From: Vigna angularis
Taxonomy: Eukaryota; Streptophyta; Magnoliopsida; Fabales; Fabaceae
DNA: 64,000 nt
Reading direction: 5' to 3'
NCBI RefSeq assembly: GCF_016808095.1
Contig: NC_068979.1
Coordinates: 22,093,444 to 22,157,443, forward strand
The translations under genes and the position numbers were made by a program. The notes below the pieces were generated by a model. The model was not told the origin of the DNA. It made no database searches and was given only the letters and a program-made list of their open reading frames with translations. This document shows, in pieces, positions 35,703-47,820 of the stretch (position 1 is the first letter of the stretch; each line of letters begins with the position of its first letter).

Positions 35703-36113
35703 CTAAGATTGAATGTTAAGTTCTCTAATCATTCCTTCCATAGTCATATAATTACCATTGTTAACCATAACCTTAAATAAGGGTGTTGGTTCAACTGGTA
35801 ATTTCAAAAAATTGGTCACTTTTGGTTGTAGAAAATTATCTGAACTCCCATCATCAACCAATACCTTCACTGGCAAAGTATTAATATGACCAACAAACCG
35901 GATAGTTCCCACACCTAGACCACCTTTCAGAGCCTTCAAAGACAAACGAGGAGAACTTTCAATTCCACTTTTAGGGTTACTATTATTATCTCCATTATGA
36001 GCATCAATAATGGTTTCAGATTCAACTTCATCATCATCGAATTGTAACATCAACATTTTTCTGTTAGGGCACCTATGGTTAATTGTAAACTTATTATCAC
36101 AAAAGTAGCACAT
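35703..36113 (-). pseudogene. Zinc-knuckle and aspartic protease fragment of the chromovirus
   Basis: Starts with CYFCDNKFTINHRC, a knuckle of the type seen in plant chromoviruses. About 70 residues later comes a retropepsin-like segment, VKVLVDDGSSDNFL, whose DDGSS replaces the usual D(S/T)G. The protease would cut the polyprotein in the virus-like particle. Frame breaks on both sides show it is not functional. Confidence 0.8.
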
Positions 36114-36133
36114 GCCTTTTTCTCATCTTAATT

Positions 36134-37021
36134 TCATTTCAACTGGAGAAATTTTCTTAATAGCCCTATGTTTGAGAGGAGGAGTATTAGGAGCAGGTTA
36201 TAAAGGAGGAAAATGAGACTTATTGGTATGTTTCGCAGCATTAGCAGACATATAAGTGGAATGAGCAAGAATTGGAGTATATTTATGCACATAATTGTCA
36301 TGACGAGATGAAACTTTTGGTGCAAATTTCTCTTCATATAATTTTGCAAATAACACCACTCAAATGAAGGTTGTAGGATTTTAAGCCACAACATCTCTAC
36401 GAATATCAGGATTCAATCCACTCACTAAACAATTTAAAACAACTTCATTAGAAAGGCCTTTAGATCTGTTAGCTAGACTCGTGAATTTTAAGTAATAATC
36501 TGAAATTGAACCAGTTTGTTGGAGTTTAAACAATTCATCCAAAGGACAATCGAAAGGAGATGGACCAAATTGAGATTCTAAGGCACGAGTAACATCTGAC
36601 TAGGAATCTACTAATTTAATGTGTTGAAGCATTTGAAACCAAGGAATAATGTCCTTCTCCAAATGAATTGCAACAATCTCTACTTTATCCACATCAGGTG
36701 TATGATAATAATCGAAGAACTCCTCAACTTTAAAAATCCATTCCAACATCAGGTGTATTGGAAATCTCAACTAAATGTTTTGAACCGAAGAAGTAACCAA
36801 AGTTACTGAAGTAAGAGAAGAGCCCGGAGTTCCAGTATCAGAGTTTGTACCACCAACGACGCAACCTTGATTCCTTAGTAACAACTTCATTGTTTTATGT
36901 ATTTTCTCAAAGCGTTCATGATTTATTGTTGATACTTGTGTTGTTCTTCCATCCAAGTTGTCAGAGTATTAATCTGACTTTGCATCGTTTGCAATCGCGT
37001 ACACTTATTGGTTTCAGCCAT
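36134..37021 (-). pseudogene. Degenerate gag of the chromovirus
   Basis: The probable gag start ATG at 37021-37019 opens MAETNKC but meets a TAA stop after 32 codons (near 36923). Further pieces are spread over several frames to 36134. The region sits between the 5' LTR and the zinc knuckle, where gag belongs. Individual gag motifs are not clear. Confidence 0.65.
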
Positions 37022-37042
37022 TGATGACTATGAAAGCACCAA

Positions 37043-37423
37043 TGAAACATAATTGTATTATATACTCAATGAAACAGGGCAATTATGTTTATTACACTAG
37101 CAGAGTCTAGTAAACAATACAATAAGAGGTTTGTATGGAATTTATGTGTACTGTAAAACAAGATAGAAATACAACTAAACATTAATCATGCCCACGTGAA
37201 ATGATCAGAATCCACCTGAAGCAATACAAAGGAATGGAAATGGTCAGACTAGAATGATAGTAGTAGAGAGAAAAAAAAACCAAAAGAAAGAAGAATCAGG
37301 AAGAAGAATCATACCCACATCATTCTTTTTCTCATTACTGAAAATCTTTTAAAAATACATTCTCTTTGCGGTGCCTCATACTTTTTCTCTCTTCTTTAAT
37401 TTCTAGATCAACCTCCATGTGCA
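37043..37423 (-). repeat. 5' LTR of the chromovirus
   Basis: Matches the 3' LTR closely over its length, with shared blocks such as AGTCTAGTAAACAATA, AAATACAACTAAACATTAAT and GTGAAATGATCAGAATCC. The two have diverged by many substitutions, so the insertion is not recent. Confidence 0.9.
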
Positions 37424-38985
37424 TACTTTTCTCTCTCCTTTTCTTGAAGATTCTCGCATGAAACAGGTGCATGCATTTACTCTTAAACTCGTATATCATA
37501 GTTGAATATGAAAATCTGATAAATAAACAATCGGATATCGAAATCCGATCGGATATGAAAGTACATATCGGATTTTGATATGCGAAAGAGGCGCTCAGGA
37601 TGTGGAGATCCAAAGAAGTGAAAATCGGATTTGGAATGCAAAACATAAATTAAATATAAAAATTCGAAAATCACAATATCAAATTTCGATATTCGATGTT
37701 TGATTTTCAGATTTTTTGATTCATTCCACTAAATGTTTCTTTTGTTTAATTATATGATATGTTTATTGTATTATTTTAAATTTTTTAGTTAGATAATTTT
37801 TAAATGTTTAATTTAGTTTTGTTAAGTTGAATAGATTATTTGTAAATGTTGAATTATTTATATTAGTTATTTATTTTATAATTTGATTTTAAATGTTAAA
37901 TTTTTTTTATTAGTTTTATTGTATTAGTTTTTGTTTTTTTATTTTTATATAAAATTTGTATGAATTTATTTAATTTAATAAAAAAATAAATTTATTTAAA
38001 ATTAATATAAAAATTTATGAAAAATTCAAAATTAATATGAAGACGTGTATGCCTCGTATATGGAAATGCGAAAAGGAGAACATCACATCTCGAAATCCAA
38101 TTTATTTTTATTGGATGTTTTTTCTCCAAACAGCCGCCTCTGAGGGCTCTTATTGGTTTCATGAGATGTGTGTGTGATTTATTTGATCCAATTCAGCATT
38201 TATAATTGGGTGTGTTATTAATATATGTGTATCCACATGATTAGACTTTTCATCTCAAGTCATGGAAAGATTGGGAGATATCAATTAAGGTTGTGTTTGG
38301 TATAGACATAAGTTAGCTGAAACCTCTCTCATTGTTGGTTCTTAACATAAAATCAAGTTTTTGCGCAATGGAAATATGTGAAGAGAAATTTGTAACATAT
38401 TTCTGGCGGTGTTATGACAGACTAAAGGTATCCTTATCTGCATAAATTTTTCATTGGGATTTATTCTATTTTAATATCTTTCTCATATCTGAATACTGTT
38501 GTAAATGCAATGGTGAAGGAAGAATATGAGTTAAGAAAAATATCAAAGTTAAAATTCCTCCTGAATACTGTTGTAAATGTCTGGACGTTCATATTGTGAA
38601 ACTCCTTGATCAACTGCTACATAATAATTATATTGACAATTTGTGTGTTTTAACGTAACAAAATATAATAATTATATTTTTTTGACATCACACGTGACAA
38701 AAGTTAGGAAGAAAAAATATCATCACGCTATCTCAGTTTCTTTTTAACAGTTTTTAAGGACGAAAATTTAAGGTTTCTTAAAGGAGAAGGACGAAAATGC
38801 AGCTTAATTTGAAAGAAGGATTATAAATAAATTCGCTTGATAGCTTAGGGACTAAAACCATATTTAACCCTATAAAATATTATTAATGTTTTGTGTTTAA
38901 AAATTTAAATTAGTTTTTCCACTTAAAATCTCAATGAATTAAAAACTTTCATTAAATTGGATTATAAATAATTGGACATTAAAGT

Positions 38986-39023
<38 letters not shown>

Positions 39024-39116
39024 CTTTCAAACAACCAATATGTAAATATATAAACAATTAGTTTATGACAAATAATAATAAATCTTGAATTTGTAATAAT
39101 TTTATCGGACTTTGAT
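37424..39116. other. AT-rich spacer with a possible transposon end
   Basis: No gene. Around 38780-38880 the sequence, read on the minus strand, starts TAGGGTTAAATATGGTTTTA and continues with AGTCCCT, like the terminal inverted repeat of legume class II elements. I found no matching left end, so it may be a single surviving terminus. Confidence 0.35.
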
Positions 39117-39594
39117 CACTAGCACAAAAATCGTGTATAATATTGAATATTTTGGGCTTTTAATGGCGAAATCTCGAACAACGTCATATCAGGAGACGTT
39201 AAATTGACGTCAAAATTAAAAATCATACATAAAGTAGTTAATTAACATGCATTTGTATCAAATGAAAGAAAGATTACATTTGATAACGACATTAAATTGA
39301 CGTCAAAATTAAAAATCATACATAAAGTAGTTAATTAACATGCATTTAAAGAAAAATTACATGTGATGCTAGTAAAACTTCGTTCGAGAAAAGAAAAGTT
39401 TGAGAAGAATAGAGGGTATCGCGCGCTAAGATAAAGTGAATGAATTTTCAATCTCCAGCTCAAATTTTATTGAATCCACTAACCTTTTGACGTCGAATTT
39501 AAAAGGCATTCGACGTTTTATATTATTTTACGTCGAATTACAATTTTAAACGACGTTTAACAATTGCATTTATTTAAAAAATTTCACTTCAGTG
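39117..39594. mobile_element. Possible CACTA-type element or remnant
   Basis: Begins CACTAGCACAAAAATCG and ends CACTTCAGTG. It is packed with short GACGTC/ACGTCGAAT repeats in both orientations between 39180 and 39560, as in the subterminal regions of CACTA elements. A roughly 60-bp block (GACGTCAAAATTAAAAATCA and onward) is directly repeated about 92 bp apart near 39213 and 39300. No clean 3-bp target duplication or matching terminal repeat was found, so boundaries and class are tentative. Confidence 0.4.
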
Positions 39595-42390
39595 ATTGGG
39601 AACGCGTGACGTTATAAGTTGTTTCTGTGAGAATTTTATTTAAAAATAAATTAGTTATACTAATAAATAAATAAAAGATGAGTATCTCATTAATTACATA
39701 TTTTATTTTATAGTACATATAAATATAATAAAAAGATTAAGCATATAAATAACTATTAATCAATTTTATTATTATAACAAATTTTAATCTACATACACTT
39801 TCAATAAATACAAATCTCAATTTAATTTACATTAAAATTGATGTTTTTTTCATTTCATTATATTAACATTTTTAACTATATTCAAACATTATAATTAAAT
39901 CATTTACATACTTTTTATTTTTAAATTTAATTTTACATAAAATTTATATAAAAAATACGGTTCGTGTGTACGAATAGAAAGAAGATCTCTTGTTTTTACT
40001 TTTATTTGTACGGAATCATATTTCACGCTTTCATTTTACTTTAATGGACTTTTGTATACACATTTTATTTTCATATGATATATAATTCAACTCTAATGAT
40101 AAATTTTAATTATATAACAATATTATTTTAATAGACATCATTAACTAATTATTATGTCAATTTTATAATTTAATTGTAAGCAAATTTATATTTAAATACT
40201 ATTTTTTAATAATATTATCATTCCTTACAAAAAGACTGGTATATACATATTAATAATTAATTATTAGAAACTCAAAGTCAATATCTGCATGTAATTTTGT
40301 TTAAAACTTTTAATTTCAATTTTATGTTACTCTAACTATTTTAATGTGTTTATTTGATATGTTTACATTTTACTTTAAATTAATTATTCATATTACATGT
40401 TATTCTTGTTCATAATAGTTTAAGTTTTTTTTTTATTTCATTCGTCAATACATTTTCATATATCTATCTTTTATGTTATTTATATCAACATGTATTTCTG
40501 TTTACAAATTTTAATAATTAATTTCATATGATTTTTATTTTATAGGAAACGATATAATTTTACCTTTTTTTTAATGAATATCTTTTTATTGCAACACCTA
40601 TCCATTGATTTAGTTTTATACCATTACTTATTATTTATATTATTATTATTATCATTATTATTATTGATATTATTATTATTAATATAATCCTTTATTATTA
40701 TTATTAATGTTGGTATTATTAATTGTAGTTTCTATAATTTATTACTTTAACTCAATTTTCTATAATTTATTACTTTAATATAAATAAATAAATATTAAAA
40801 TAATATTAATTATTTTTAATTAATTTGTTATAAAGAAAATACCTACAATTAATTATTTATTTATTTTTATATAATCAAACTCTTTATTTAAATATTATAT
40901 TTATAATTATATATAATTATAATACTTAAATATATTTATATAAAAAAATTATTTATTTAAATTTAATAATAAATTTTAAAAAAAAAACAGAAAACAAATA
41001 CTTGTTCGTAAGCACGGAATTTCAAAACAATATAATTTAAAATTTGACACAATTTTAACTAAAATATCAATATAATTTAAAAAAAATAAAATTACAATAA
41101 AAAATACAACATAATCATGGTTTGAAAACAGTAATATATTTCTAAAACATATAACATATAACCATATGAAAATATTAATATATTATAATGTTATTATCAT
41201 ATAGAAGCATAATAATTTAGTAAAAAATATTAAAATATAAAATCTAATTAAAAATATCTAAAACAGTTATCATATAACTATCTCTTCAAATACTTTAAAA
41301 ATAATATACAAATTTTCTTTAATCAAAATTGTAATTATTTTTTAAAATACAGTACAAAAAATTAAATATTAAGTTTTAACTTTTATCAAAATTATTTAAT
41401 ATTATACATCACTATTTAAAATATATTATTGATAAAATTAAAAAAAATGATGACAAATAAAATAAATTATAAAAATATTTTATAAATATCATAACAAATA
41501 TAACTCAACTAATTATTTTTAATTTAATAAAGTAATATATAAAAGAAAATAAAAATAACTGACTGGTGCGAACGCAAGGTCTCAAACTAGTTATCAAAGA
41601 AAAAGCGAGTGACTATTTGTATAGCTTTTCTACTATACAGAATTACTTCAATTACACGTTGCTCTTTCTCTCTAAAGTAATCGATTTTATATATAACTGT
41701 GTAGCCTCCTTTTATAAGTGTTGCATTTGACATGACAACTTCTCCTATAATACTAATGCGTCGTGCTTCTAAAGTTATAATCACACATCAGAATCCATAC
41801 TAACTAAAACAACAACAAAAAGCTTCTGCTAATTTCACACATTTCAATCGTGTTTAATGTTTTTTTTATTCATCACAAGTATTTATTTTAAAATATTGAG
41901 TCAATATTTGTTAAATAAAGTTACTTTGCTTTCTTTTGTTAAATTAACAATAACATATTTTATAAGTATCCTGCGTTAAAATTTTAATCATTTTTTATCT
42001 TAGAGGCAAAGGAAGGTAAAGAAAGATAGTGTGAGGTGGAAGGAGATAAATAAAGATAAAAAAGAAAAATAATAATGAATTCTAACTAGAAAATATTTTG
42101 AAGACTTTTTAAAGAAAGTTGACACCAATTTAGTGAAAACAATCAAATTAATTATATCTAAAAAATATTAAATTTAATTATATAAAAATCTCATATTTCT
42201 AAATTTGGTCCTAATTGAGCATGGTTTTTTTCCCAAGCCAACAAGTTAAATGTTGGCTTCCACTTTGATTTTGAAAGAGAAATTAAATAAGAAGAATTTT
42301 TAACTAAACCGTGATTAAGTGCGCAAAAAGTTCACCAAGTTTGTACCTTGTTTTGGAAATCTAAACTGAATATGATTTTGTTGACTAACT
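39595..42390. other. Very AT-rich spacer
   Basis: Almost entirely A/T with long runs of TTATTATTATT and TAATAT type. No gene, transposon boundary or RNA gene is recognised. Confidence 0.5.
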
Positions 42391-42394
42391 TTCT

Positions 42395-43249
42395 GTGTCC
42401 CTCAAATTAACTCGATATCAAAGAAAGTATATTTTAGAGACTCTGGAGAGATTTAACTTGAAGAACTCTAATAACACATCCATCCTAGTCATGGCAAACT
42501 TGCAACTCACGTGTCAGCAAGAAGAGACCAAGGTTGATACAACCTTGTTCAAGCAGATTGTAGGAACTCTTCGTTACATATGCAACAGCAGACCGAACAT
42601 CAACTTCAGAGTCGGGCTTGTCGGCAGGTTCATGCATGATCTAAGACAGTCTCATCTTGCAGCAGCCAAGCACATTCTGCGCTACTTGAAGGGAACAACG
42701 GATTATGGTCTTCATTTTCCCAGGAAGGTTGACAATACGTGTGATATTTTGAAGGCATGGTGTGATGCAGACTGGAGTGGTGATCAAGTGGATAGGAAGA
42801 ACACCTTTGGATACCTGTTCAAATTGATGGGAGCTTCAATATATTGGTGCTCAAAGAAACAAAATGTTGTTGCACTCTCATCTTGCGAAGCAAAGTACAT
42901 ATCTGCAGCAGAAACTGCTTGCCAATGTGCATGGCTAGAAGCTATTCTACGAGAGTTGAGGATTGAGCACTGTAAACCAACACGCTTGATGGTGGATAAC
43001 AAATCAGTTATCAGCTTGTCCAAGAACCCGGTCTCTCATGGCATAAGCAAACATATAGAGACTAAGTTTCGTTATCTCAGAGATCAAGTCAGTAAGGAAA
43101 GATTAGAACTGATGTACTGCACTACAGATGAGCAAACAGCAAACATCTTTACTAAGGCATTACGGCAAAACATATTTGAAAGGCTGAGGGACTCTCTTGG
43201 TGTTATATCTTTTAGTAGTTTAGCTGTAAAGGGCAATGTTAAAATGTAA
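42395..43249 (+). pseudogene. Ty1/copia pol 3' end (reverse transcriptase C-terminus and RNase H)
   Basis: The translation carries the conserved end of a plant copia polyprotein. Visible motifs are QIVGTLRYICNSRPNINFRV, HLAAAKHILRYLKGT, then the RNase H region with AWCDADWSGD, KQNVVALSSCEAKYI, MVDNKSVISLSKNP and KHIETKFRYLRDQV, ending soon after IFTKAL. These residues form one uninterrupted frame, but gag, integrase and most of RT are absent upstream, so this is a 5'-truncated relic. After the stop, GGGCAATGTTAAAATG (from 43231) looks like a polypurine tract followed by the start of a 3' LTR at about 43237; its far end could not be located. Confidence 0.9.
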
Positions 43250-44211
43250 ATCTAAACTACTTAACGGTTTTAACTATCAAAAGACAGTTTTCTACTTCTG
43301 TATCTGATATACATATATCAGTTTCCTGTTAATGAGAAGATAATCATTTTCTATATTCTCTTGCATCACGTTTTCATTTTCTATATTCCGCCACTCTATT
43401 CTAAAGCACACTACTGGTCCAGCGTTAACAGACAACCACCGATCTCTATTGCCTTCTTCGTTGCACCTTTCTTGCCAAATCACTAACCTACAAAACCAAA
43501 ACCACCATAGATCCTTTTGTCTCTTTCATAGCAGCCACTCAAACCCACCGTGACTCCTCCACACCTCACTTCTACAAAAACCAAAAAACAACAAAACCCT
43601 AATTAAAATGAAATTATAAATGTTTTGGTGGCTACGTGCAGATTGGTTGGCAAAATCTAGTGCATCGTTGCGATCAATGGGTGGTGGCTAACGACATTGT
43701 GGTTGTTCGCAAAAAACATTCCCAATTTAATTTTAATTAAATTTTACTAATTTTTTAATGTTTAAAATATCAAAACTCATGTAATATACTCAAGTCTATT
43801 AGGTATTTTAATTAAACCACTTCGTTATGTGATGTTAGTTTACGTTTAATGTCATTATGTCAATTTAATGATAGAGATCCAATTACATTATTTTTTTCGT
43901 AGTAGATCTAATTAAGATAAAAAATAACTAAGATACTTATTTTAAAAAAATTACAAGAAATAAGAACCAATTGTATGAATAAATTTTTTATTTTTTTACT
44001 TTCTTATACGTTTTTTAAAGATAAAATCTGAGTTTCACACTCTAAACATAAGTGTTATGTATTGATAAAACAATTTATTCAACATACTTAAGATCGTACT
44101 GGATGTTTAGTTATGTAATTTCTTTTATCATGATATGGAAAGTAATAAAGACATGTTAATTATTCATAGCAAACTCGGACCGAAATGATGATATTATGAA
44201 AAAAAATGTGG
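43250..44211. other. Possible copia LTR remainder and AT-rich spacer
   Basis: The first 150-200 bases may be the rest of the copia 3' LTR. The remainder is AT-rich without recognisable features. Confidence 0.35.
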
Positions 44212-44281
44212 CTAATAGTTGATTTTGATATTAAAGAATATAAGTGGAGTGTAGAAGGAAGAAAAGAAGAGGTATTAATCA
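44212..44281 (+). repeat. 70-bp direct repeat, left copy
   Basis: Starts CTAATAGTTGATTTTG and ends GGTATTAATCA. The same 70 bases occur at 45495-45564 with a single visible difference (GAAAAGAAG against GAGAAGAAG). The pair brackets the fold-back element. Confidence 0.93.
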
Positions 44282-44289
44282 AATGGAAA

Positions 44290-45494
44290 ATGATACTTTA
44301 ACAATAACATTTTGACACGGGACACATGTCAAAATGTGAGTGATGCACTTGGAAAATAATTTTTAAATATGAGAATGACGTGGCAACAAAATTGGGGCAG
44401 AGTTTCAAGTTTTGGGTTCCTTTTCTTTTTTCAAATTTCGAATTTGAGGAAGCTTCAAGAGAGAACCGAGAGCGCAAAACCTAGAAAAAGTCTCCTCTTC
44501 CCTCCACCCAGCCACCCATTGTCGTCGGAGTGCCGCCATAGTGTTGCCGTTCATAGAGAGAGTGGCGCTTCCTCCCACCCACCCATTGTCGTCGGAGTGT
44601 CGTCGCTCTTAGAGAGAGTGTCGCTTCCTCCCACCCACCCATTTTCGTTGTCATCATTTTTTCCACTTATAAGTAATGTGAAACCAATTTTTATACAATT
44701 TATGAATAAATACTTTGTCAATAAACCATATTTAATAAAAGTCATGCTGCAGGAACATAACTAGTACCAAAGGCAAAATAAGTGGGTACTTCAGGTGAAG
44801 GTTTTGTCTTTGATACCAGTTCCTTTCCTACACCATGACTTTTACTAAATATGGTTTCTTTGCCAAGTAATTTTTCATAAATTGTATAAAAATTGGTTCC
44901 ACATTACTTATAAGTGGAAAAAATAATGACAAAGAAATTAGGCACTCCTAAATGAGTTTCATGTTCATAGTTGACCTGACTATGCAAAACATTCACCTGA
45001 AGTACCCATTTATTTTGTCTTTGGTACCAGTTATGTTCGTGCATCATGACTTTTATTAAATATGGTTCATTTGCCAAGTATTTCTTCATAAACTGTATAA
45101 AAATTGATTCAACATTACTTATAAGTGGAAAAAATGATGACAACGAAAATGGGTGGGTGGGAGGAAGCGACACTTTCTCTAGGAACAGCGGCACTCCGAC
45201 GACACTCCGACAGCAATGGGTGGATGGGAGGAAGCGTCACTTTCTCTACGAACAGCGGCACTCCGACAACAATGGGTGACTGGGTGGAGGGAAGAGGAGA
45301 CTCTCTCTAGGTTTCACGCTCTCGGTTCTCTCTCAAAACTTCCTCAAATTCAAAATCTGAAAAGATAAAATGAACCCAAAACTTGAAATCCTACCCCTAA
45401 TTTTGTTCTCACATCATTCTTATCTTTAAAAGTTATTTTCCATGTGCATCACTCAGTTTTGATACGTATCCTATTTCAAAATATTGTCAAATGT
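44290..45494. mobile_element. Fold-back (long inverted repeat) element, possibly Mutator-like
   Basis: The left arm (about 44300-44790) and right arm (about 45010-45494) are inverted copies, matching from the GAGTGATGCAC blocks near the outer ends through TCAAGTTTTGGGTTC, CGAGAGCG-type text and CCCACCCACCCATT to CCACTTATAAGTAATGT. Within the arms are degenerate repeats of about 60 bp built on CCACCCATTGTCGTCGGAGTG. A roughly 90-bp segment is present a third time in the loop (about 44815-44935). No transposase is seen. The left end, GATACTTTAACAATAACATT, resembles MULE termini, but the right end seems trimmed and no clean target duplication exists. Confidence 0.72.
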
Positions 45495-45564
45495 CTAATA
45501 GTTGATTTTGATATTAAAGAATATAAGTGGAGTGTAGAAGGAAGAGAAGAAGAGGTATTAATCA
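45495..45564 (+). repeat. 70-bp direct repeat, right copy
   Basis: Near-identical to 44212-44281. It begins immediately after the fold-back element's right end (GTCAAATGT). Confidence 0.93.
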
Positions 45565-47556
45565 GTTTTTAATGGGTCCAACTTGGGGTGGATTTTCTTG
45601 AGCTGTTGTTAAAGGAAATATTTAATTAAGTGGCACATTTGGTGGCATATCATATGCTCTGCTCCACTTCTTTAATTTTTAATCAATTCTTCTCCAATAA
45701 ACGGTTTCTTTCAAATCAATCATTCATTATAAAGTAATTTTTGATGTGATGTATATTACACAGCTTCTATCTTTTAATTGTCTGGTAGGTCTCGTTAAAA
45801 AACATTCTTTTTAGTCCAGTTTATAAAATTTCCTCAAAATTCACGTGTTATCATGGCAATTTTAAATTATTTCTGAAGATTCTTAGATAGTCATTTTGAA
45901 GTATAATACAAGTAAAATGTTTTTATAGCACAAGTAATCTAGTCACGTATATATTTTTAACATATCAGAAGAACATGTAAAATTTCGTTATTATTTTTTA
46001 AAATTCTTTAAGTAAAACTATATATTTTATGTAAAGCCTATTGAGTATGCACGATGTATGTATAGGAATTCGGTAGATAAAAACATTTCGATCTACATAT
46101 CAATATAATAAAGAGCTAAAATTAAATGAGTGTGTATTTTAGATACAAATATATTATTTTCTTTATATATAAAAAAATTATACCTCTCCTTTTTTATTTT
46201 TTAATATCTATAATAAATAAATTATTTTTATTTTCTTGTTCACTTAATATCAAAACATTTTTATAAATATTTTTAGAAATTTCATACCAATTCACAGTAT
46301 ATATATATATATAAATGCAAACTTCGTCACTTAAAATTCATTGTAAGATTAAATTAAACTTAAATTCACTTTTTAACGAATATTTTATTATTAAAATCAA
46401 AACTTTTAACTGATTTCTTTTAATTATATATTAATTGAAGACTTGATTTATGTCTCATAAATATTAAAAGTGAGAGATTATGTAAAAGTGAGATATTAAC
46501 ATCAGTTGATAAACAAAATGATTTATTTGTTTTTTTAAAATAACTTAAAATGGTATAAAACAGATTTAATTTTATATCAAGAAATATTTATATATTAAAG
46601 TTGTGACATCAATATCTCTCAACCAAGAGAGGATGAATTGGTTTAAAAATATTTTTACCCTTCTTGAATAATTTCTCGTGTATTAAATTGTTTTCAATGA
46701 ACTTTTTAACCTTTTTAAAGAATTAAAAAGATGTTAAGCAAGAACAATGAAAGAAATCTACTAAAACAAAGTGTCAAGATTATAGAGATATAATATTTGT
46801 CTGTGTACTCTAAATCACTAACCACAACAAACAATCTTCTAAGGGTGAGGCTACACACTCGCACTAGGAACATTGCCTACACAACAAAGGTAACTACAAT
46901 TCATAAAGAATTACAAAAAAATAAAACTTGATACACCTCTAGTGTTGATGTTACAAAGAAATTAGAATTAAGACCCTTCCTTAATCTTTTCTCACTCTTA
47001 AAGGTTTGCAACTTGAATTTCCTCAATTGATGTTTGACTTCTCGAAGAATGCTCCAAGACTTCTCAAATAAAGTTCTTGTTTCAAAATAGATTGCTCTTA
47101 ACATATTTTGCATGCCTGCAAAAGGAATTAGCCACATATATATAACAAAAGACATATTACTTTGAGTTTTAATTGATTAGGTTATTTCCTTAATCGATTA
47201 AAATAGAGAGCTAAGCTTCTTGGTGTGCATCAAACAATTTTAATCGATTAGATTATTTCTTAATTGATTAAAATTTACCCACAGTTTTAATCGATTAGAT
47301 GATTTTCTTAATCGATTAAAACAAAGAGTAAGTTACTAGCATTTGACAGCTTTAATACTAAATTTATATCATCATACAATCAACACAAATTGATAACACA
47401 TACATTTTAATATAGTTTCACAACTTATTAATCAAGTCAGAAACATTATTCAACATCATAAAAAACAATCATTCAATTATCATCAAACAAAGTTAGAACA
47501 TGTTAATCATCTTAACCATTGGATTACTTAGATTGAAGGGCTCCCATATCAACATT
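45565..47556. other. AT-rich spacer with paired TAATCGATTA motifs
   Basis: No gene. The palindrome TAATCGATTA, or TAATTGATTA with one change, occurs six times between 47169 and 47318, in pairs about 20 bp apart. Otherwise the stretch is AT-rich and unremarkable. Confidence 0.45.
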
Positions 47557-47820
47557 ATATATGTGTAAGAGTCTAGAAAATAGAGTGTAAGAGTCTAGAA
47601 AATAGAGTCTTAGAGGTGATAACGTGTTTTAAATGATGAAAATCAATTATTTTAATATTAAAAATTTAATGTATAAATAGAATTTCTATTAAGGAGTTTC
47701 ATTATCCAAAAACATATTATCTTTCTAAAACTCTTTCTCTAAGAGCTCTCTAGCCTATCTTTAAGTTTTCTAAACTCTTGTTCATTTTTCTAAAGATAAG
47801 AGATTACCTGAGTGAGACTT

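Larger units (their letters stand above)
30524..37423 (-). mobile_element. Decayed Ty3/gypsy chromovirus (Reina-like), with a hAT insertion in its 3' LTR
   Basis: Two direct LTRs (37043-37423 as 5' LTR; 30524-30545 plus 32176-32537 as 3' LTR) enclose gag-pol remains on the minus strand in the order zinc knuckle/protease, reverse transcriptase, RNase H, integrase, chromodomain. That order and the chromodomain identify a chromovirus. Without the hAT the element is about 5.3 kb with LTRs of about 380 bp, small as in the Reina clade, though the clade call is inference. Minus-strand LTRs start TG(C/G)ACA and end TGTTTCA. After the 5' LTR comes TTGGTGCTTTCAT as a primer-site candidate, then the gag start at 37021. 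Every domain is broken by stops or frameshifts, so it is dead. The flanking bases TACAC and TACTT only partly match as a target duplication. Confidence 0.9.

Noticed and set aside
38780..38880. Class II terminal-repeat-like sequence
   Set aside because: No matching second end or target duplication found, so not listed as an element.
41563..41600. GGTGCGAACGCAAGGTCTCA stretch reminiscent of a tRNA B box
   Set aside because: No acceptor stem or anticodon arm can be formed around it.
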